Source: Burkholderiaceae bacterium DAT-1
Lineage (GTDB): Bacteria > Pseudomonadota > Gammaproteobacteria > Burkholderiales > Chitinimonadaceae
Assembly (NCBI GenBank): GCA_019084025.1
Contig: JAHRBI010000002.1
Span: 1-64,000, forward strand
Length of the DNA stretch: 64,000 bases
Reading direction: 5' to 3'
Of this stretch, positions 59,601 to 64,000 are shown one piece after another. The position numbers and the translations under genes were made by a program. The notes below the pieces were generated by a model. It was not told the DNA's origin. It saw only the letters and a program-made list of their open reading frames with translations, and made no database searches. The stretch's first letter is position 1; the number at the start of each line of letters is the position of its first letter.

Positions 59601-62360
59601 TTAGTGTGCAGCTTCCCAGCTTGGGCCGACACCAACTTCCGCCAGTAAGGGCACTCTGAGCGCCGCGACTTCTGCCATCAGCTCGGGCAGGCGCGTCTTC
59701 ACGCGGTCGAGCTCGGCTTCGGGGACTTCCAGTACCAGTTCATCGTGTACCTGCATCACCAGACGACTCTCGATCTGTTCATCTTCAATCCACTTCTGCA
59801 CCGCCAGCATTGCCAGTTTCACTAAATCGGCAGCGGTGCCCTGCATCGGCGCATTGATGGCCGCACGTTCGGCTCCGGCACGGCGGGCGGCGTTCGACGA
59901 TTTGATTTCCGGCAGCCACAGGCGCCGGCCAAACCAGGTTTCCACATAGCCCTGCGAGCGCGCCAGTTCGCGGGTACGCTGCATATAATCAGCTACACCG
60001 GGATAGCGCTGGAAATAGCGATCTACAAATTGCTGGGCGGCGCTGCGCTCGATGCCCAGTTGCGCTGCCAGGCCAAAGGCGCTCATGCCGTAGATCAGGC
60101 CGAAATTGATCGCCTTGGCGTAGCGGCGCTGTTCGGCGGTGACTGCGGACACCTCCAGCCCGAACACCTCAGCTGCGGTGGCACGGTGGATGTCTTCTCC
60201 GCGTGCAAACGCGCTGATCAGACCATCATCCCCCGACAGATGCGCCATGATGCGCAGTTCGATCTGCGAATAATCTGCAGACACAATCACATGGCCGGGC
60301 GGGGCGATAAAGGCTTCGCGCACACGGCGACCTTCTGCCGTCCGCACCGGGATGTTCTGCAGATTCGGGTCGTTGGAAGCGAGTCGGCCGGTCACGGCGA
60401 CTGCCTGCGCATAGTTGGTATGCACGCGGCCGGTACGCTGATTCACCATTAACGGCAGCTTGTCGGTGTAGGTGGACTTCAGTTTGGCCAGCGAGCGGTG
60501 CTGCAGGAGGCGGGCGGGCAGCGGGTAGTTCTGCGCCAGCTCTTCCAGTACTTCTTCATCGGTCGACGGCGCGCCCTTGGGCGTCTTTTTGATAACGGGC
60601 AGTTGCAGCTTGTCGAACAGAATCTCGCCGATCTGCTTGGGGGAGGCCAGATTGAATGGCTGCCCGGCCAATTCGTAGGCTTCCTGCTCCAGTTTCAGCA
60701 TACCCTGACCCAGCGAATGGCTCTGGCGATTCAGCTCTGCGCCATCTACGAGAACGCCGTGGCGTTCCATAGTGAACAGTACCTCGCGAACGGGCATTTC
60801 CAGCTCGCGGTAGACACGATTGAGGCCGGTTTCTGCGGCCAGACGTGGCGCGAAGGTGTGATAAAGACGCAGGGTGACATCGGCATCCTCTGCCGAATAC
60901 TGTGTGGCGATACTGATATCAACGGCGTCGAACAGGATCTGCTTGGCACCTTTGCCGCACACTTCTTCGTACAGCATGGTTTTCAGGCCCAGATGCCGTG
61001 CAGCCAGATCGTCCATATTGTGGCGTTCAGTGGAGTCGAGCACATAACTCTGCAGTAGCGTATCGTCCTGAATGCCGCGCAGCTGAATGCCGTGATTGGC
61101 GAACACATGCTGGTCATATTTCAGATTCTGGCCAACCTTGGCGAACTGATCGCTTTCCAGCCAAGGACGCAGTGTGTCGATAGCCTGATCGAAGGGGATT
61201 TGCTCCGGCGCATCCGGGTAGCGGTGCGCCAGCGGCAGGTAGGCAGCATCCCCTTCTGCTACGGCGAAGCTGATACCCACAATGCGGGCCACCATCGGGT
61301 CAAGGCTGTCTGTTTCGGTATCGACCGCTGCAATTGGCGCGGCGGTGAGCTTGTCAATCCATACCTTGAGTGTGTCTACATCGAGAATGCAGGGATAGTT
61401 GCGCTCAAGTTCGCGCAGTTCCAACTGCGGGGCGGGTTGGAAGGCGGCCGGCGTTGCCTTGGCAGTGTCGCCTTTTTTGCTGTCGCTGCCAGTTGATTCG
61501 CCTTTCAGTTCGGCCAGCCAGCTACGGAAGCCATAATTCTGGTACAGTTGGCCTAGTGTTGCAGGATCAGCAGCACGCAGGCGCAATGTCTCCATGCCAG
61601 CGGGCATGTGTGCGGAGAGGTCGACATCGCAGGCGATCGTCACCAGTTGGCGCCCCATCGGCAACCAGTCCAGTGTATCGCGCAGGTTCTGGCCCACCAC
61701 GCCCTTGATGGTGGCCGCTGCAGCCATGACGCCATCGAGCGAACCGTACTCTCCCAGCCATTTGACCGCTGTTTTCGGGCCGCATTTCGGTACGCCGGGC
61801 ACATTGTCCACGGTGTCGCCGATGAGCGCGAGATAGTCGATGATGCGATCCGGGCGCACGCCGAATTTGGCTTCCACGCCGGCTTCATCCAGGACTTCGT
61901 TGCTCATGGTGTTAACAAGGCGGACACCGGGCGTGACCAATTGGGCCATGTCCTTGTCGCCCGTGGAAATGATGACCTGCATGCCACTTGCATCGCCCTG
62001 GCGGGCCAGTGTGCCGATCACATCGTCGGCTTCGACGCCGTCGACCATCAGAATCGGCAGCCCCAGTGCGGCTACGGCCTGATGGATCGGCTCGATCTGG
62101 GCGCGCAGATCATCCGGCATGGGCGGACGATGCGCTTTATAGTCAGGATACAGGTCGTCGCGGAAGGTTTTGCCTTTCGCGTCGAATACGCAGGCGACGA
62201 AATCGGCGGGTATTTCCTTCTGGAGGCGCTTGAGCATGGAAATCATGCCGTACAGTGCCCCGGTCGGTGTCCCCGCGCTGTTGCGCAGATCCGGCAGTGC
62301 ATGGAATGCGCGATAGAGGTAGGAAGAGCCGTCGATCAGTAACAGGGTCGTAGCGGTCAT
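59601..62360 (-). CDS. polA: DNA polymerase I
   Basis: The 919-residue protein has the 5'-3' exonuclease domain (residues 1-290, LLIDGSSYLYRAFHALPD, GVEADDVIGTLAR), a 3'-5' proofreading domain (about 315-500, intact AVDTETDSLDP metal site) and the polymerase domain (SADYSQIELRIMAHLSGD, RRYAKAINFGLIYGMS, VMQVHDELVLEVPEAELD). All catalytic motifs are present. It fills gaps and removes RNA primers in replication and repair. It is divergent from the LOG-family gene. Confidence 0.97.
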   Translation of the reverse strand: MTATTLLLIDGSSYLYRAFHALPDLRNSAGTPTGALYGMISMLKRLQKEIPADFVACVFDAKGKTFRDDLYPDYKAHRPPMPDDLRAQIEPIHQAVAALGLPILMVDGVEADDVIGTLARQGDASGMQVIISTGDKDMAQLVTPGVRLVNTMSNEVLDEAGVEAKFGVRPDRIIDYLALIGDTVDNVPGVPKCGPKTAVKWLGEYGSLDGVMAAAATIKGVVGQNLRDTLDWLPMGRQLVTIACDVDLSAHMPAGMETLRLRAADPATLGQLYQNYGFRSWLAELKGESTGSDSKKGDTAKATPAAFQPAPQLELRELERNYPCILDVDTLKVWIDKLTAAPIAAVDTETDSLDPMVARIVGISFAVAEGDAAYLPLAHRYPDAPEQIPFDQAIDTLRPWLESDQFAKVGQNLKYDQHVFANHGIQLRGIQDDTLLQSYVLDSTERHNMDDLAARHLGLKTMLYEEVCGKGAKQILFDAVDISIATQYSAEDADVTLRLYHTFAPRLAAETGLNRVYRELEMPVREVLFTMERHGVLVDGAELNRQSHSLGQGMLKLEQEAYELAGQPFNLASPKQIGEILFDKLQLPVIKKTPKGAPSTDEEVLEELAQNYPLPARLLQHRSLAKLKSTYTDKLPLMVNQRTGRVHTNYAQAVAVTGRLASNDPNLQNIPVRTAEGRRVREAFIAPPGHVIVSADYSQIELRIMAHLSGDDGLISAFARGEDIHRATAAEVFGLEVSAVTAEQRRYAKAINFGLIYGMSAFGLAAQLGIERSAAQQFVDRYFQRYPGVADYMQRTRELARSQGYVETWFGRRLWLPEIKSSNAARRAGAERAAINAPMQGTAADLVKLAMLAVQKWIEDEQIESRLVMQVHDELVLEVPEAELDRVKTRLPELMAEVAALRVPLLAEVGVGPSWEAAH

Positions 62361-62475
62361 GTCGGTTCCGGTGGTAGTGTGGCTATCAGGGACGGGCGGA
62401 GGTGGGTTACCTTACCCGCCGCCAGACTGGATGGAAAGCGTTCGGCAGGGTTGCCGGACAGAAAGTTGATGATTA

Positions 62476-63210
62476 ATGAGCTTGCACGACAAAATACCCA
62501 GTGAATCGGACCCGGCAGCGACGGCTGCCACTCAGGCCTATCGCGCGCGCGAGGCCTGGCGCGTCTTTGAAATCATGTCCGAGTTCGTCGAGGCCACCGA
62601 GCGCCTGCAGGCGATCCAGCCGGCCGTGAGTATTTTCGGTTCAGCCCGTACGCCGCGCGATCATCCCTACTACGCACTCACCGAAGAAATCGCCCGGCGC
62701 CTGTCCGATGCAGGCTTCTCGGTGATTTCGGGTGGCGGGCCGGGGATCATGGAGGCGGCGAATAAAGGCGCATTTTACGGAAAATCGCCCTCGGTTGGGT
62801 TGAATATCCTGCTGCCGCACGAACAAAGCGGCAATGCCTATCAGGATGTGAGCCAGACTTTCCGCCACTTTTTTGCGCGCAAAGTGATGTTTGTGAAAAA
62901 TGCCACAGCCTATGTGGTGATGCCGGGCGGATACGGTACGCTGGACGAACTGACCGAAGCACTGACCCTCATCCAGACCCGTAAGTCGCGCAAGATTCCC
63001 ATTATTCTGGTGGGCAGCGCGTTCTGGAGTGGACTGATGGCGTGGATACGTTCCACCCTCGTCGACGAAAAGATGATCAATGCGGAAGATCCTGATTTGA
63101 TTCAGATCATCGACGATCCGGCGCAAGTGGTGGATGCTATTTTCAACTTCTATGAAAGCCGCGGATTTGCCCTGAGTGTGGCCGAACGCGAAATGCAGCT
63201 GAGTCTGTAG
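62476..63210 (+). CDS. LOG family protein (TIGR00730, nucleotide phosphoribohydrolase-like)
   Basis: The 244-residue Rossmann-fold protein has VISGGGPGIMEAANKGAF and the family-defining VVMPGGYGTLDELTEALTLIQT. LOG proteins release free base from nucleoside monophosphates; in bacteria related proteins act as AMP or pyrimidine nucleosidases. The N-terminal 45 residues are helical. It starts a rightward group with DUF2782 and thrB. Confidence 0.92.
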   Translation: MSLHDKIPSESDPAATAATQAYRAREAWRVFEIMSEFVEATERLQAIQPAVSIFGSARTPRDHPYYALTEEIARRLSDAGFSVISGGGPGIMEAANKGAFYGKSPSVGLNILLPHEQSGNAYQDVSQTFRHFFARKVMFVKNATAYVVMPGGYGTLDELTEALTLIQTRKSRKIPIILVGSAFWSGLMAWIRSTLVDEKMINAEDPDLIQIIDDPAQVVDAIFNFYESRGFALSVAEREMQLSL

Positions 63211-63213
63211 GAG

Positions 63214-63606
63214 ATGGTGATGAAGATCTGGATGGCTGTATTGACTGCCATGCTGGCAGCGCATGTGAGTGCAGCGGATGTGCCGGTTGGTCAGGCAGAC
63301 CGGGTCGATCCTAAAAAGACGACCGTACCGCCGCCGCCCCCGATGCCAAAGGAACCCGCACAAGCCGCGGTGCCGGATGCGGACAAAGTTGCTGCTGATA
63401 AGCCGGTCACCACCATTGTCGAGCGCGAAAACACTAAGTTCACCGAATACCGCGTGGCGGGTCGCCTGTACATGATCAAGGTCGAGCCCAAAGTGGGTCC
63501 TGCCTATTATCTGTACGATGAAAACGGGTCGGGTTTACGTCCGGTGACCGCGCCGGATAACGGCCAGCATCTGTCGCCGCCGCGCTGGGTGCTGTTTACC
63601 TTCTAA
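63214..63606 (+). CDS. DUF2782 periplasmic protein
   Basis: The 130-residue protein has a signal peptide (IWMAVLTAMLAAHVSAAD), a proline-rich stretch and a C-terminal domain matching DUF2782 (FTEYRVAGRLYMIKVEPKVGPAYYLYDENG). The family is found next to polA and thrB in betaproteobacteria and has no known function. It starts 3 nt after the LOG-family stop. Confidence 0.87.
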   Translation: MVMKIWMAVLTAMLAAHVSAADVPVGQADRVDPKKTTVPPPPPMPKEPAQAAVPDADKVAADKPVTTIVERENTKFTEYRVAGRLYMIKVEPKVGPAYYLYDENGSGLRPVTAPDNGQHLSPPRWVLFTF

Positions 63607-63645
63607 TTCGATTTTTCAATCTTTCTTGCCCGTCAGGAGCCTTGC

Positions 63646-64000
63646 ATGTCTGTGTTTACCACTGTCACCCCGGAAGCGTTGTCGAGCTGGCTGCGCGGCT
63701 ATTCAATCGGTGAACTGGTCGAACTGAAGGGCATTGCCGAAGGCGTAACAAACACCAACTACCAGCTGGTGACGACGCAGGGGCGTTATGTGCTGACCCT
63801 GTTCGAAACCCTGACGGCGGAAGATTTGCCTTACTACGTCAACCTGATGGTGCATCTGGCGCGCCACGGCATTGCTAGTGCCGCGCCCATTGCCAATCTG
63901 CGCGACGAATACATCGATACCCTGTGCGGTCGTCCTTCCATTGTGGTCAACTGGCTGAATGGCAAGCCGGTCGAACATCCCGATGAGGTGCAGTGTCATG
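63646..64000 (+). CDS. thrB: Homoserine kinase, type II (ThrB), 5' part
   Basis: The first 118 residues run off the window end. They match the aminoglycoside-phosphotransferase-like ThrB: VFTTVTPEALSSWLRGYSIG, GIAEGVTNTNYQLVTTQGRYVLTLFE and SIVVNWLNGKPV. The enzyme phosphorylates homoserine in threonine synthesis. AGGAG lies 6 nt before the ATG. The MetX in this window uses the same homoserine pool. Confidence 0.92.
   Translation, partial: MSVFTTVTPEALSSWLRGYSIGELVELKGIAEGVTNTNYQLVTTQGRYVLTLFETLTAEDLPYYVNLMVHLARHGIASAAPIANLRDEYIDTLCGRPSIVVNWLNGKPVEHPDEVQCH

Noticed and set aside
1-64000. CRISPR arrays, insertion sequences, tRNA genes, prophage genes or integrase
   Set aside because: I looked on both strands for regular repeats, transposase motifs, tRNA cloverleaf ends and integrase-like proteins and saw none. 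A dedicated search (tRNAscan-SE, ISfinder, CRISPR finder) could still find a short or degenerate one.

Overview
The window reads as one chromosomal stretch of a betaproteobacterium, probably near the Neisseriales/Chitinibacteraceae. This rests on the 5S rRNA, the metX-metW pair, the polA / LOG / DUF2782 / type II thrB order, two CcoG proteins, and a type II secretion cluster ordered E-F-G-H-I-J-K-L-M-N-D. The genus assignment is inference. No tRNA, insertion sequence, phage gene or CRISPR array was seen.

Layout. 1-183: the 3' end of an rRNA operon (5S rRNA and terminator). 195-9013: mixed housekeeping and signalling genes: an intact diguanylate cyclase and a degenerate GGDEF protein, a GNAT, CcoG, a MocR-type regulator, a small lipoprotein, a universal stress protein, a PhnX-like HAD hydrolase without the Schiff-base lysine, and a solute-binding protein. 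9103-11115: an arsenic operon (arsR, arsI, arsC, aquaporin) transcribed leftward. 11286-15981: ChaA-type antiporter, GNAT, a second ccoG behind an FNR/ANR-type box, DUF2892, OsmC and TlyA. 16037-20194: a GspE-like ATPase, a patatin-like lipoprotein, a TIGR00645 membrane protein, and a SoxYZ pair whose SoxY has no cysteine. 20235-30258: the type II secretion operon. 30448-32040: a strongly expressed, secreted, Ser/Thr/Ala-rich surface protein with a near-consensus promoter, three 5' UTR stem-loops and a strong terminator. 32131-47705: a glycan cluster with a TPR/O-GlcNAc-transferase-like protein, acetyltransferases, Wzm/Wzt exporter, methyltransferase with coiled coil, glycosyltransferases, WbsX, sugar aminotransferase, WbqC and two tandem beta-propeller proteins. 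47817-50163: a 2OG oxygenase and metXW. 50270-58815: LPS core and O-antigen genes (ligase, two GT9 enzymes, an AsnB-like amidotransferase, GT4, MsbA). 59075-64000: an orphan GNAT, polA, a LOG-family protein, DUF2782 and the start of thrB.

The central stretch (about 16-47 kb) can be read as one surface-building programme. The T2SS would export the abundant surface (S-layer-like) protein. The adjacent TPR/OGT-like enzyme would glycosylate a protein. The Wzm/Wzt cluster makes and exports a polysaccharide that the nearby WaaL-like ligase, core glycosyltransferases and MsbA would place on the cell surface. This linkage is inferred from gene order. The individual family assignments come from motifs visible in the proteins.
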